NCBI RefSeq assembly: GCF_035994945.1
Contig: NZ_CP108677.1
Coordinates: 682,001 to 746,000 of the forward strand
Direction of reading: 5' to 3'
Length of the DNA: 64,000 nucleotides
Source of the DNA: Streptomyces sp. NBC_01216
GTDB lineage: Bacteria; Actinomycetota; Actinomycetes; Streptomycetales; Streptomycetaceae
Below, piece after piece: positions 17,271-25,184 of this stretch; position 1 is the stretch's first letter, and every line of letters starts with the position of its first letter. Position numbers and translations under genes: made by a program. Below the pieces are notes generated by a model that was given only the letters and a program-made list of their open reading frames with translations, had not been told where the DNA came from and searched no databases.

Positions 17271-18119
17271 ATGGCTGCCGGGATAGGTGGGACACGTCCT
17301 GCGGGACCGGGGCCGACCGCTACCCCGAGACCGCCGCTGGTGCGCGAGCTGCTGCTCGTCACCGCCCTGTTCCTCGTCTACAAGTTCGGCCGCCTGTTCG
17401 CGAACGGACACGAACCACGCGCCTTCCGCAACGCCGACCGGATTTGGGACGCCGAGCGGGCCGTCCACCTGCCGGGCGAGGGCTCGGTGCAGGCGCTGCT
17501 GCTGCACGGCGACACGCTCGTCCGGGTCGCCAACACCTACTACGCGGCCGTGCACTTCCCCGCCACGATCGCCTTCCTCGGCTGGCTCTACCTACGCCGC
17601 CCCGCCCACTACCTGTGGTCCCGGCGGGTGCTCACCGTCGTCACCTCGGCGGCACTGGCGCTGCACCTGCTGATACCGCTCGCGCCGCCCCGGATGCTCA
17701 CGACCGCCGGACTCGTCGACACGGCGCAGGTCTACGGACCCTCGGTGTACGGCGCGACACCGGAGACGGACTCGATGGCCAACCAGTTCGCCGCGATGCC
17801 CTCGCTGCACTTCGGCTGGGCGCTGATGGTCGCCATCGGCCTGATCGCCGCGACCCGGAGCCGGCTGCGGTGGCTGTGGCTGCTGCACCCGCTGGTGACG
17901 CTCCTGGTCATCGTCGGCACGGCCAACCACTACTGGCTCGACGCGCTGGCGGCGGCGGCGCTGCTCGCCCTCGCCTTCACCGTCGTCCGCGCACCGGACA
18001 CCGGCCACGCCGCGCCCGGCGGCCCGCCCGGCCCCGGGGCTCCCGCGGCCTCCGACACCACCGCCGCCCCGGTCGCGCCCCGCGCCGGCGCACCCCGCCC
18101 CGCCGGAGCCCTGCGATGA
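17271..18119 (+). CDS. PAP2/Aur1-type phosphatase, membrane protein
   Basis: 282 residues with about six hydrophobic helices (LLLVTALFLVYKFG, FPATIAFLGWLYL, VLTVVTSAALALHLLIPLA, ALMVAIGLIAA, WLWLLHPLVTLLVIVG, ALAAAALLALAF). The Aur1/PAP2 catalytic motifs are AAMPSLHFGWAL and GTANHYWLDALA, which supply the active-site His residues and the Asp. Such enzymes remove phosphate from, or transfer head groups to, membrane lipids. ATG 17271 is preceded by GAGGG; a longer in-frame start at 17199 would overlap the promoter. The C-terminal ~45 residues are Pro/Ala-rich and probably cytosolic. The stop overlaps the next start (ATGA). Confidence 0.88.
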   Translation: MAAGIGGTRPAGPGPTATPRPPLVRELLLVTALFLVYKFGRLFANGHEPRAFRNADRIWDAERAVHLPGEGSVQALLLHGDTLVRVANTYYAAVHFPATIAFLGWLYLRRPAHYLWSRRVLTVVTSAALALHLLIPLAPPRMLTTAGLVDTAQVYGPSVYGATPETDSMANQFAAMPSLHFGWALMVAIGLIAATRSRLRWLWLLHPLVTLLVIVGTANHYWLDALAAAALLALAFTVVRAPDTGHAAPGGPPGPGAPAASDTTAAPVAPRAGAPRPAGALR

Positions 18120-19246
18120 CCCCCTTCGACGGCACCGCGCTCGCGGTGCTCCTCTCACTGGTCTCCGCCGCCGGGTACGCCCTCGCCGCGGTCGCCCAGT
18201 CCCGGATCGCGGCCTCCTCGGACGGCGGACGCGGCTCCCTTCGCACCCTGCTCGCCCGCGGACAGTGGTGGTGGGCGGTCGGGCTGAACGCGGCCGGCGC
18301 GCTGGCGCACGTGGTAGCCCTCCACTACGGCCCGCTGACCCTGGTTCAGCCGCTCGGCGCGCTCACGCTCGTGGCCGCGCTTCCCCTGGGGGCGCACCGC
18401 GCGCGGCGGCGGGTCTCCGCGGCGGAGTGGCGCGGGGCACTCTGGACGCTGGTCGGCCTGGTCGGCCTGGTCTCGGTCACCGGGCCGGTGCGGCCCGGTG
18501 AGTCGCTGAGTCTGCGGGAGGCGCTGGCCGTCACGGCGGCGACGACGCTGCTGATCACGGCCCTCGCCTCGGGACGGATCTCCGGGCGGACCGGCCGGGT
18601 CGGGCGCGGCGGTCCCGGCGCGGCCGGCGGCGTCGGCCGGGCCCGGGGTCTCGGCCATGCGACGGCCTCCGGAATCGCCTCGGGAGTCGCGTCCGCGCTG
18701 ACCCAGACGCTGACCGCGGCGCTCGCGCTCGAACTACCGGGCGGCGCCCTGAACTGGTGGCAGACGACGCTCGTCGCCGTACTGATCGCCGGCTTCGCCG
18801 TCAGCGGTCTCCTGCTCTCACAGGCCGCCTACCGGGGCGGCCTCGCGGCCCCCCTGGCCGTGGTGAACCTCGCCAACCCGGCAGCCGCCGCGGTCATCGG
18901 GGTGGCGCTGCTCGGCGAGACGTTCCGCGCCGGGGCCTGGGGCTGGCTCGTCGCGGCGGCCGCCGCGACGGTCGCGGCGCGCGGGGTCGTGCTGTTGACG
19001 AGCGGCCCGGGTGCGCCCCCGTCCACGTCGGCCCCCGACGCGACGGGCACCGGGCCGACGGCCGTGAGCGCCGGCGCCGCGACGCCTCCCCCCACGGTGG
19101 CGCGGACCCGCCGAACGGCGCGCCCCCGCACCGCTCCGGCGACGCCCTCCACGGCTCCGGCGCTCACGGCCCGCACGGCCCACGGCGCCGTCCGGACGAC
19201 GCTGCCCGCTCCCCCGGTGCCGGCCGGCGGCCGGCGCACGGGATGA
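18116..19246 (+). CDS. DMT/EamA-like membrane transporter
   Basis: 376 residues, about nine or ten hydrophobic helices in two halves separated by a basic Gly-rich loop (~residues 150-180). Examples are VLLSLVSAAGYALAAVAQ, LTLVQPLGALTLVAALPL, AVTAATTLLITALA, LIAGFAVSGLLLSQAAY and WGWLVAAAAATVAAR. The pattern PLTLVQPLGALTLV and LAVVNLANPAAAAVIGVALLGET is typical of drug/metabolite (EamA or NIPA-like) exporters. Substrate unknown. The C-terminal ~70 residues are a hydrophilic Thr/Pro/Ala tail. It is translationally coupled to the upstream PAP2 gene by an ATGA overlap and shares its TetR-type control region. Confidence 0.83.
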   Translation: MTPFDGTALAVLLSLVSAAGYALAAVAQSRIAASSDGGRGSLRTLLARGQWWWAVGLNAAGALAHVVALHYGPLTLVQPLGALTLVAALPLGAHRARRRVSAAEWRGALWTLVGLVGLVSVTGPVRPGESLSLREALAVTAATTLLITALASGRISGRTGRVGRGGPGAAGGVGRARGLGHATASGIASGVASALTQTLTAALALELPGGALNWWQTTLVAVLIAGFAVSGLLLSQAAYRGGLAAPLAVVNLANPAAAAVIGVALLGETFRAGAWGWLVAAAAATVAARGVVLLTSGPGAPPSTSAPDATGTGPTAVSAGAATPPPTVARTRRTARPRTAPATPSTAPALTARTAHGAVRTTLPAPPVPAGGRRTG

Positions 19247-19358
19247 CGGCGCCCCGGGAGCCGACCCTCCGCGGGGCACCGACATCCGGGCGCGGCGCGG
19301 CACGTCGCGGCGCGGTGGCACGCGGCGTCTCCCTCGCCACCACCCCGGGAAATTAATT

Positions 19359-19407
19359 TCGTCATCTTGACGACAAAGAAGACCCACCACTATCGTCACG
19401 ATGACGA
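19359..19407 (+). promoter_or_regulatory. promoter with twin operators TCGTCA-N3-TGACGA
   Basis: Two copies of the same palindrome lie upstream of the SPFH gene: TCGTCA-TCT-TGACGA at 19359-19373 and TCGTCA-CGA-TGACGA at 19393-19407. Their centres are 34 bases apart. A promoter fits between them: TTGACG (19367-19372), 18-base spacer, TATCGT (19391-19396). One operator covers the -35 and the other the -10, a strong sign of repression by a dimeric regulator whose gene is not adjacent. Confidence 0.75.
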
Positions 19408-19422
19408 AAAGGGGGCTTTCCC

Positions 19423-20427
19423 ATGGCCGACATCACCCGGCGCGCCGGCTGGCGCCACCTGCGTTCCGCACCCACCGCGCACGTCCGCCACCACCGTCGC
19501 GGACGGCTCGTCCACGACGGCACGGGCCTCAGCTTCTGGTTCAGGTCGCTGTCCGCCGCGCTCTCCGAGGTACCGGTGAACGACCGCGAGCTGGCGATGG
19601 CCTTCCATGCCCGCACCGCCGACTTCCAGGACGTGAGCGTGCAGTCGACCGTCACGTACCGCATCAGCGATCCGGCCGCCGCGGCCACCCGGCTCGACTT
19701 CTCGATCGACCCGGACACGGGAGCCTGGCGCGGCGCGCCACTGGAGCAAATCGCCACCCTGCTCACGGAGACCGCACAGCAGCACGCGCTCGACGTGCTC
19801 GCGCGCACGCCGCTCGCCGCGGCGCTGGTCGACGGCGTGGCCGCCGTGCGGGAACGGACGGCCGTGGGCCTGGCGGCCGAGCCGAGGCTGCCGGACACCG
19901 GGATCGAGGTGGTGGCGGTGCGCGTGGTGGCGATCCGGCCCGAGCCGGAGGTCGAACGTGCCCTGCGCACGCCCGCGCGGGAGCAGATCCAGCAGGAGGC
20001 CGACCGGGCCACCTACGAGCGGCGGGCCGTCGCCGTCGAGCGTGAACGGACCATCGCCGAGAACGAACTCGCGAGCAGGATCGAGCTGGCGCGCCAGGAG
20101 GAGCGGCTGGTCGACCAGCGCGGCACCAACGCGCGGCGCGAGGCGGAGGAGAGCGCGGCGGCCGACGCCGTACGGGCCGAGGCCGAGGCGGTGCGCACGG
20201 TCCGGCTGGCGCAGGCCGAGGCGGAGGCCGCCCGCGAGGTCGGCGAGGCGCGCGCCCAGGCGCAGGCGGCCTGGCTGCGGGTGCACGGAGAAGCCGACGC
20301 GGCCACCCTGCACGCTCTGGCGGTGACCCGGGTCGCGGAGAACCTGCCTCGGATCGAGAACGTCACCCTTTCGCCGGACGTCCTGACCGGGCTGCTCGCG
20401 AAGCTCGGCGGAGGGAGCGGATCGTGA
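19423..20427 (+). CDS. SPFH/band-7 domain protein
   Basis: 334 residues. The SPFH core spans ~30-190: GTGLSFWFRSLSAALSEVPVNDREL, then VQSTVTYRISDPAAAA, LARTPLAAALVDG and LPDTGIEVVAVRVVAIRPEPEVERAL. A long charged coiled-coil (~190-295, repeats of Ala/Glu/Arg) follows, as in flotillins and stomatins. There is no N-terminal membrane helix, so it would associate with membrane or act as a cytosolic scaffold. ATG 19423 follows AAAGGGGG. The stop overlaps the GTG of the NAD-kinase-like gene, so both are one operon under the twin operators upstream. Confidence 0.9.
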   Translation: MADITRRAGWRHLRSAPTAHVRHHRRGRLVHDGTGLSFWFRSLSAALSEVPVNDRELAMAFHARTADFQDVSVQSTVTYRISDPAAAATRLDFSIDPDTGAWRGAPLEQIATLLTETAQQHALDVLARTPLAAALVDGVAAVRERTAVGLAAEPRLPDTGIEVVAVRVVAIRPEPEVERALRTPAREQIQQEADRATYERRAVAVERERTIAENELASRIELARQEERLVDQRGTNARREAEESAAADAVRAEAEAVRTVRLAQAEAEAAREVGEARAQAQAAWLRVHGEADAATLHALAVTRVAENLPRIENVTLSPDVLTGLLAKLGGGSGS

Positions 20428-21317
20428 GCCTGGCGACCCGGGCGGTCCTGGTCCACCGTACGACGGAGTACGAGGAGTTGCTGGCCCGGCACGGCACGCA
20501 CGGTCAGGCGGCCTTCTTCCTCGCCGAGCGGGGGCGGAGCGTCGAGGAGGTACGGGAGCGGCACGAACGCACCCGACGGGCGCTGGCCGAGGTCGCCGGG
20601 GCGGTACCGCTGCACTGGCGGCAGACCCGGGTGGAACGCGCCGATCTGGACCGGTTCCTGTTCGCCCCCGAGGACGTGGTCGTCGTGGTCGGTCAGGACG
20701 GTCTGGTGGCCAACGCGGCGAAGTACCTCTCCGGGCAGCCGGTCGTCGGCATCGACACGGACCCCGGACGCAACCCCGGCGTCCTGGTACGTCACCGGGC
20801 AGGTCGGGCCCGCACGTTGCTGGCGTCGGCCACCCGCGCCGAGGCGGACGAACTGACGATGGCGGAGGCGGTCACGGACGACGGGCAGCGACTCCTCGCC
20901 CTGAACGAGATCTTTCTCGGGCCGGCCGGTCACCAGACGGCCCGGTACACCCTCGATCCCGGCATCACGGACACCGCCCCCGAGGCCCAGGCGTCCTCGG
21001 GGGTCCTGGTCGGCACCGGCACCGGGGCGACCGGCTGGCTGCGGTCGCTGTGGCGACAGCGTCCCGACCGGCCGGCCCTGCCGGCGCCGTCCGACTCCCG
21101 GCTCGCCTGGTTCGTCCGCGAGGCATGGCCCTCGCCCGCCACGGGTACCACGTGCGTGGAGGGCACCCTGGGGCCGGGCGAAGCCCTGCGCCTGACCGTG
21201 GAGACGGACCGTCTGGTGGCCTTCGGCGACGGCATGGAGGCCGACGCGCTGGAGCTGACGTGGGGACAGGCGGTGCGCGTCGGGGTGTCGGAGACGACTC
21301 TGCGCCTGGTCGGCTGA
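20424..21317 (+). CDS. NAD kinase-like protein
   Basis: 297 residues. The fold resembles NAD/diacylglycerol kinases: VVVVVGQDGLVANAAKYL (the usual GGDGT is GQDGL here), PVVGIDTDPGRNPGVLVRH, and ASSGVLVGTGTGATGWLRSL, which matches the substrate-loop GTGxTGW. A C-terminal EGTLGPGEALRLTVETDRLVAFGDGMEADAL completes the beta-sandwich. The altered GGDG loop raises the possibility of different catalysis or a nucleotide-sensing role. GTG start at 20424 overlaps the SPFH stop (GTGA). Co-expression with an SPFH scaffold suggests a membrane-associated nucleotide function, but this is inference. Confidence 0.8.
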   Translation: MSLATRAVLVHRTTEYEELLARHGTHGQAAFFLAERGRSVEEVRERHERTRRALAEVAGAVPLHWRQTRVERADLDRFLFAPEDVVVVVGQDGLVANAAKYLSGQPVVGIDTDPGRNPGVLVRHRAGRARTLLASATRAEADELTMAEAVTDDGQRLLALNEIFLGPAGHQTARYTLDPGITDTAPEAQASSGVLVGTGTGATGWLRSLWRQRPDRPALPAPSDSRLAWFVREAWPSPATGTTCVEGTLGPGEALRLTVETDRLVAFGDGMEADALELTWGQAVRVGVSETTLRLVG

Positions 21318-21781
21318 GGAACCGCGCGGAACCAGCCGTTCCGGGTGGTGGGGCCCGGAGCGCGCGGCGACCGGGTGGGCAGCTCCGGGAGAGCCGTGTG
21401 GCGCCGGGAGTGGGGGGACGACGCGAAGGCGCGACGGCACGCGGGCGCACGCGCGACCGCGGAGGAGAGGCCGGCCGGGCCACCGGAGGCCCGACAGGAC
21501 GGCAGGGGCCGTCGGGGGCAACCGGTTTGCCCGCGTCCACGCTCCTGCCGGCTTGTCCACGCGGGCAAACCGGGCGGGAGGGCGGCGGACGGGGTGGGGC
21601 ACCCGGAGCGTGCGCGGCGCCCGGGGGCGGGCGTACGGTGCGCGGCGCGCCCGGCCGGAAACCATCGCCGGGGACGCCGGAGCCCCGGAACCCTGGTTAG
21701 GATCGGGGCGCTTCGCCCGGATTCACCCCCGCCGCGTAAGCCTTCCGTGTTCCCGCCCGCACCGGTCGCCGAAGGAGCCCC
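21318..21781. other. intergenic region with a 15-bp inverted repeat at its centre
   Basis: 464 bases with no supported gene. Near the middle is a perfect inverted repeat with 15-base arms, 21522-21536 and 21559-21573 (left arm begins CCGGTTTGCCC), and a 22-base loop. It could be a terminator for the SPFH/NAD-kinase operon, although it is 200 bases past the stop, or a site related to the following gene. The rest is repetitive GC-rich sequence. Confidence 0.5.
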
Positions 21782-22657
21782 GTGACCTCCGCCACCCCCG
21801 GCCCGCTCGATGTCTCGCCCGCGACTCTGCGGGACTGGGCGCTGGTGCGCACCTGGGCGGCGGACGAGGGATGGAACCCGGGCGTGTCCGACGCCCCCGC
21901 GTTCTTCGCCCAGGACCCCGGCGGCTTCTTCCTCGGCCGCCTCGACGGGGAGCCGGTCTCTGCCGTCTCGGTCGTCAACTACGGCGAGCGGTACTCCTTC
22001 CTCGGTTTCTATCTGGTCCGGCCGGACCTGCGCGGGCTGGGGCACGGCATGACCACCTGGCGGACCGCTCTCGCCCATGCCGGGGACCGCACCGTCGGAC
22101 TCGACGGGGTACCCGCCCGGCAGGACGACTACCGTCGCTCCGGATTCGTGCCGGCCCACCGCAACGCCCGCTACGTGGGCGGGATCCCGCTCACCGAGGG
22201 CCGCCCGGTCCCGGTGGACGGCATCGTGCCCGCTTCCCGGGTGGACCCGGCCGCACTCGCCGCGTACGACAGCGTCTGCTACCCCGCCGACCGCCCGCGT
22301 TTCCTCACCGCCTGGCTGAGCACCCCCGGCCACCGGGCCCTCGTGCGGCTCGTCGACGGCCGCCCGGCGGGATACGGGGTGGTCCGGCCGGCGCAGGAGG
22401 AGGCCCGGGTCGGCCCGCTGTTCGCCGACACGCCGGAGGACGCCGCCGTGTTGCTGGACGCCTTGGCGGCCGAGGCCCGGTCGTTCGGCTCGGCACGGAT
22501 CGCCGTCGACATGCCGGAGGCCAATCCCGCGGCGGCGCGGCTGGCCGAGGAGCGGGGCCTGCGGCCGACGTTCGAGACGGCCCGGATGTACACCGGCCCG
22601 CTCCGGCCGGTCGCGCAGGAACGGACCTACGGGATCACCACCCTCGAACTGGGCTGA
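21782..22657 (+). CDS. GNAT family N-acetyltransferase (YitH-like)
   Basis: 291 residues, a tandem-type GNAT. The first half has ATLRDWALVRTWAADEGWNPG, FFLGRLDGEPVSAVSVVNYG, and the acetyl-CoA loop VRPDLRGLGHGMTTW, then GLDGVPARQDDYRRSGFVPAHRN. The second half (RALVRLVDGRPAGYGVVRPA, VGPLFADTPEDAAVLLDALAAEA, EANPAAARLAEERGLRPTFETARMYTG) matches the C-terminal acyltransferase domain of the YitH/Acetyltransf_18 group. Substrate unknown. GTG 21782 follows GAAGGAG. The stop codon is inside the left arm of a very long perfect hairpin, so termination and translation end may be linked. Confidence 0.88.
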   Translation: MTSATPGPLDVSPATLRDWALVRTWAADEGWNPGVSDAPAFFAQDPGGFFLGRLDGEPVSAVSVVNYGERYSFLGFYLVRPDLRGLGHGMTTWRTALAHAGDRTVGLDGVPARQDDYRRSGFVPAHRNARYVGGIPLTEGRPVPVDGIVPASRVDPAALAAYDSVCYPADRPRFLTAWLSTPGHRALVRLVDGRPAGYGVVRPAQEEARVGPLFADTPEDAAVLLDALAAEARSFGSARIAVDMPEANPAAARLAEERGLRPTFETARMYTGPLRPVAQERTYGITTLELG

Positions 22658-22719
22658 CAGCGCCGTCATCGGCTCCGGCGCCGCGGCGCGGGAGCCGATG
22701 ACGGCGCTGTCAGCCCAGT
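22648..22719 (+). terminator. 29-bp perfect hairpin overlapping the GNAT stop codon
   Basis: Arms 22648-22676 and 22691-22719 are perfectly complementary over 29 bases around a 14-base GC-only loop. The TGA (22655-22657) lies in the left arm. There is no T-run after it. It is far longer than a normal intrinsic terminator, so transcript protection or attenuation is also possible. Confidence 0.65.
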
Positions 22720-23144
22720 GTCTCCCGGCCCGCGGAACACGCCCGTGCGCCTCACGAAGTCCCGTTGTTTCGGGCATGTTTCGGCGAGGGGTGCGGGCCG
22801 GCCCTCCCGGCACTCGCCGCCCCGTCCCGCAGGGGGCCACCCCCACCCCCCTCGGGGGGTGACAAGGGTTTTCCCCGTATCGGGTTCATCTCGGATTTCC
22901 CTACTGTCTGCCGCACCGGCAGATCCCATCCCCCGAACCGCACCTCTCCGGTGCTTCGAGCCCTGTCAGGTGCATGCGGAGGGTGGGATCTGCCGGGGAC
23001 GGCCTTGACCCGGGCCGTCGCGCCGGTGGCGGCGCACGGGCCCCCCAAGCCCAGGGAGCAGCGGACCGCGACCCCACTTCGCGTCCGAGGCTCCCGCGCC
23101 GCCGCCACTGCTCCGCACCTACGTCGTGCTCGAAAGGGAACACC
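22720..23144. promoter_or_regulatory. upstream region of the subtilase gene with 13-bp inverted repeat
   Basis: 425 bases that should hold the subtilase promoter and leader. A 13-base inverted repeat, CCGGCAGATCCCA (22916-22928) and TGGGATCTGCCGG (22984-22996), encloses ~55 bases and could form a structured leader. No open frame here has a credible start, and no -35/-10 pair stands out. Confidence 0.4.
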
Positions 23145-24980
23145 TTGAACAGTTCCAGGCGGAGAGTCATATCCGTCGTGGTCGCGAGCGCCGCGATCCT
23201 CGGCGCCGCTGCCACGTCCACCGGGGCGTTCGCCGCCGCTCCGGCCGCTTCCACTCCGAAGCCCGCTCCGGCTTCGCAGGCGATGACCGCGCTCCCCAGC
23301 GCTCCCGTCGAGAAGGTCATCGTCACCTACAAGTCCAGGACCGCCGAGGCCGGTTCCGACGCCGCCGCGAAGAGCGACGCGGCCTCGAAGGCCGCCGAGA
23401 CGGGCGAGGCCGTCTCCTTCGAGCGCCGTCTCGCCGGCGGCGCAGCGCTGGTCGACCTGGGTGACAGCGCCACGCACCAGGACGTGGCCGAGGTCATGGA
23501 CGCCTTCCGCGCCGACCCGCAGGTCGCCTCGGTGGAGCCCGACATCCGCGCCTACGCGATGGCGGTCACCCCGAACGACACCGACTACGCGAAGCAGTGG
23601 GACCTCTTCGAGCCCACGGGCGGCATGAACGTCCCGGCGGCCTGGGACAAGACGACCGGTTCGGGCGTCACCGTCGCCGTCATCGACACCGGATACGCGG
23701 CCCACTCGGACCTGGCGGCCAACATCGTCTCCGGCTACGACTTCATCTCCTCCTCGGCCGACGCCCGCGACGGCAACGGCCGTGACGCGGACGCCCGCGA
23801 CGAGGGCGACTGGAACGCCACCGACGGCGAGTGCGGCACCGGTTCGAAGGCGAGCGACTCGTCCTGGCACGGCACCCACGTGGCCGGCACCATCGGTGCG
23901 GTCACCCACAACAGCAAGGGCATCGCGGGCATCGCGTACCACGCGAAGGTCCAGCCCGTGCGAGTGCTGGGCAAGTGCGGCGGCTCCTCCTCGGACATCG
24001 CCGACGCCATCACCTGGGCGTCCGGCGGTTCCGTGCCCGGTGTGCCGGCCAACCCGACCCCGGCCAAGGTCATCAACATGAGCCTGGGCGGCGCCAGCTC
24101 CACCTGCCCGAGCGTCTACCAGAACGCGATCAACGGCGCCGTCTCACGCGGTACCACCGTCGTCGTCGCCGCGGGCAACAGCAACGCCAACGCGTCCGGC
24201 TTCACTCCCGCCAACTGCGCCAACGTCATCACCGTGGCGTCGACCAGCCGCGAGGGCAACCGTTCGTTCTACTCGAACTACGGCTCCATCGTGGACGTGG
24301 CGGCTCCGGGCGGCGAGACCCGCCGCGGCACCGACACGCCCGGCACCGTCACCACCCCCGAGAACGGCATCTACTCCACGCTGAACTCGGGTGCGACCAC
24401 CCAGTCGGCCGAGACCTACGAGCCCTACCAGGGCACCTCGATGGCCGCGCCGCACATCGCGGGTCTGGCCGCGCTGCTCAAGTCGGCGAAGGGCACCCTC
24501 ACCCCGGCCGAGATCGAGTCCGCGATCAAGTCCAACGCGCGTCCGCTGCCCGGTACCTGCACCGGCGGCTGCGGAACCGGCATCGCCGACACGGCCAAGA
24601 CGGTGGACGCCGTCACCGGCACGACCCCGCCGGCCGGCAACGTCTTCACCAACACCACGAACGTGACGATCTCGGACTACACCACCGTGTCCTCCGCGAT
24701 CACCGTCACCGGCCGCAGCGGCAACGCGCCCGCCGACCTCAAGGTCGGCGTGGACATCAAGCACACCTGGCGCGGGGACCTGGTCATCGACCTGATCGCC
24801 CCCGACGGCACGGTGCGCAACCTGAAGGCGTCCTCCTCCCGGGACAGCGCCGACGACGTCCTGGCCACCTACACCGTCAACGCGTCGAGCGAGCCGGCCA
24901 ACGGCACCTGGAAACTCCAGGTGCGCGATGTGGCCGGGGGTGACACCGGCTACATCGACTCCTGGAGCCTCACCTTCTGA
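23145..24980 (+). CDS. secreted subtilisin-like serine protease with P-domain
   Basis: 611 residues from a TTG start, preceded by AAAGGGAA. A signal peptide (SRRRVISVVVASAAILGAAA...AFAAAP) is followed by an I9-type inhibitory propeptide (~50-135, EKVIVTYKSR to VEPDIRAYA). The S8 catalytic triad is Asp181 (VAVIDTGYAAHSD), His242 (SWHGTHVAGTI) and Ser431 (GTSMAAPHIAG). A proprotein-convertase P domain occupies ~495-611 (SGNAPADLKVGVDIKHTWRGDLVIDLIAPDG, GTWKLQVRDVAGGDTG). Such enzymes are exported, self-process and degrade extracellular protein. No longer start is credible: in-frame upstream codons read as non-coding. A strong hairpin terminator follows at 25026. Confidence 0.93.
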   Translation: MNSSRRRVISVVVASAAILGAAATSTGAFAAAPAASTPKPAPASQAMTALPSAPVEKVIVTYKSRTAEAGSDAAAKSDAASKAAETGEAVSFERRLAGGAALVDLGDSATHQDVAEVMDAFRADPQVASVEPDIRAYAMAVTPNDTDYAKQWDLFEPTGGMNVPAAWDKTTGSGVTVAVIDTGYAAHSDLAANIVSGYDFISSSADARDGNGRDADARDEGDWNATDGECGTGSKASDSSWHGTHVAGTIGAVTHNSKGIAGIAYHAKVQPVRVLGKCGGSSSDIADAITWASGGSVPGVPANPTPAKVINMSLGGASSTCPSVYQNAINGAVSRGTTVVVAAGNSNANASGFTPANCANVITVASTSREGNRSFYSNYGSIVDVAAPGGETRRGTDTPGTVTTPENGIYSTLNSGATTQSAETYEPYQGTSMAAPHIAGLAALLKSAKGTLTPAEIESAIKSNARPLPGTCTGGCGTGIADTAKTVDAVTGTTPPAGNVFTNTTNVTISDYTTVSSAITVTGRSGNAPADLKVGVDIKHTWRGDLVIDLIAPDGTVRNLKASSSRDSADDVLATYTVNASSEPANGTWKLQVRDVAGGDTGYIDSWSLTF

Positions 24981-25025
24981 TCCACCCCTGATCCACCCCC
25001 CACAACAGCATTATTGCTGGTCAGC

Positions 25026-25057
25026 GACGCGCTCGTGGTCTATACCACGGGCGCGTC
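25026..25057 (+). terminator. 14-bp hairpin downstream of the subtilase
   Basis: Arms 25026-25039 and 25044-25057 pair over 14 positions with one T-G wobble, around a CTAT loop. No T-run follows. It lies 46 bases after the subtilase stop and 128 before the regulator start. Confidence 0.65.
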
Positions 25058-25077
25058 CTGGCATGTTGACACGAAAT

Positions 25078-25100
25078 CGTTGTCCGAATGCCGGACAACG
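25078..25100 (+). promoter_or_regulatory. 9-bp inverted repeat upstream of the LuxR-type regulator
   Basis: CGTTGTCCG (25078-25086), a 5-base gap, and CGGACAACG (25092-25100) form a perfect palindrome. A good TTGACA (25066-25071) lies just before it but has no convincing -10 at 17-18 bases. It is a candidate operator for the gene starting at 25185. Confidence 0.5.
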
Positions 25101-25184
25101 GGCCTGGACTGCGCGGGTACTCTCCGTATTCTCTGCCCCACGGGGCTCACGGGGCCGGGCCCGAGCAGCGAGGGTGGTGATGAC

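Noticed and set aside
22840..22960. Riboswitch upstream of the subtilase
   Set aside because: The leader has an inverted repeat but I could not match any known riboswitch core.
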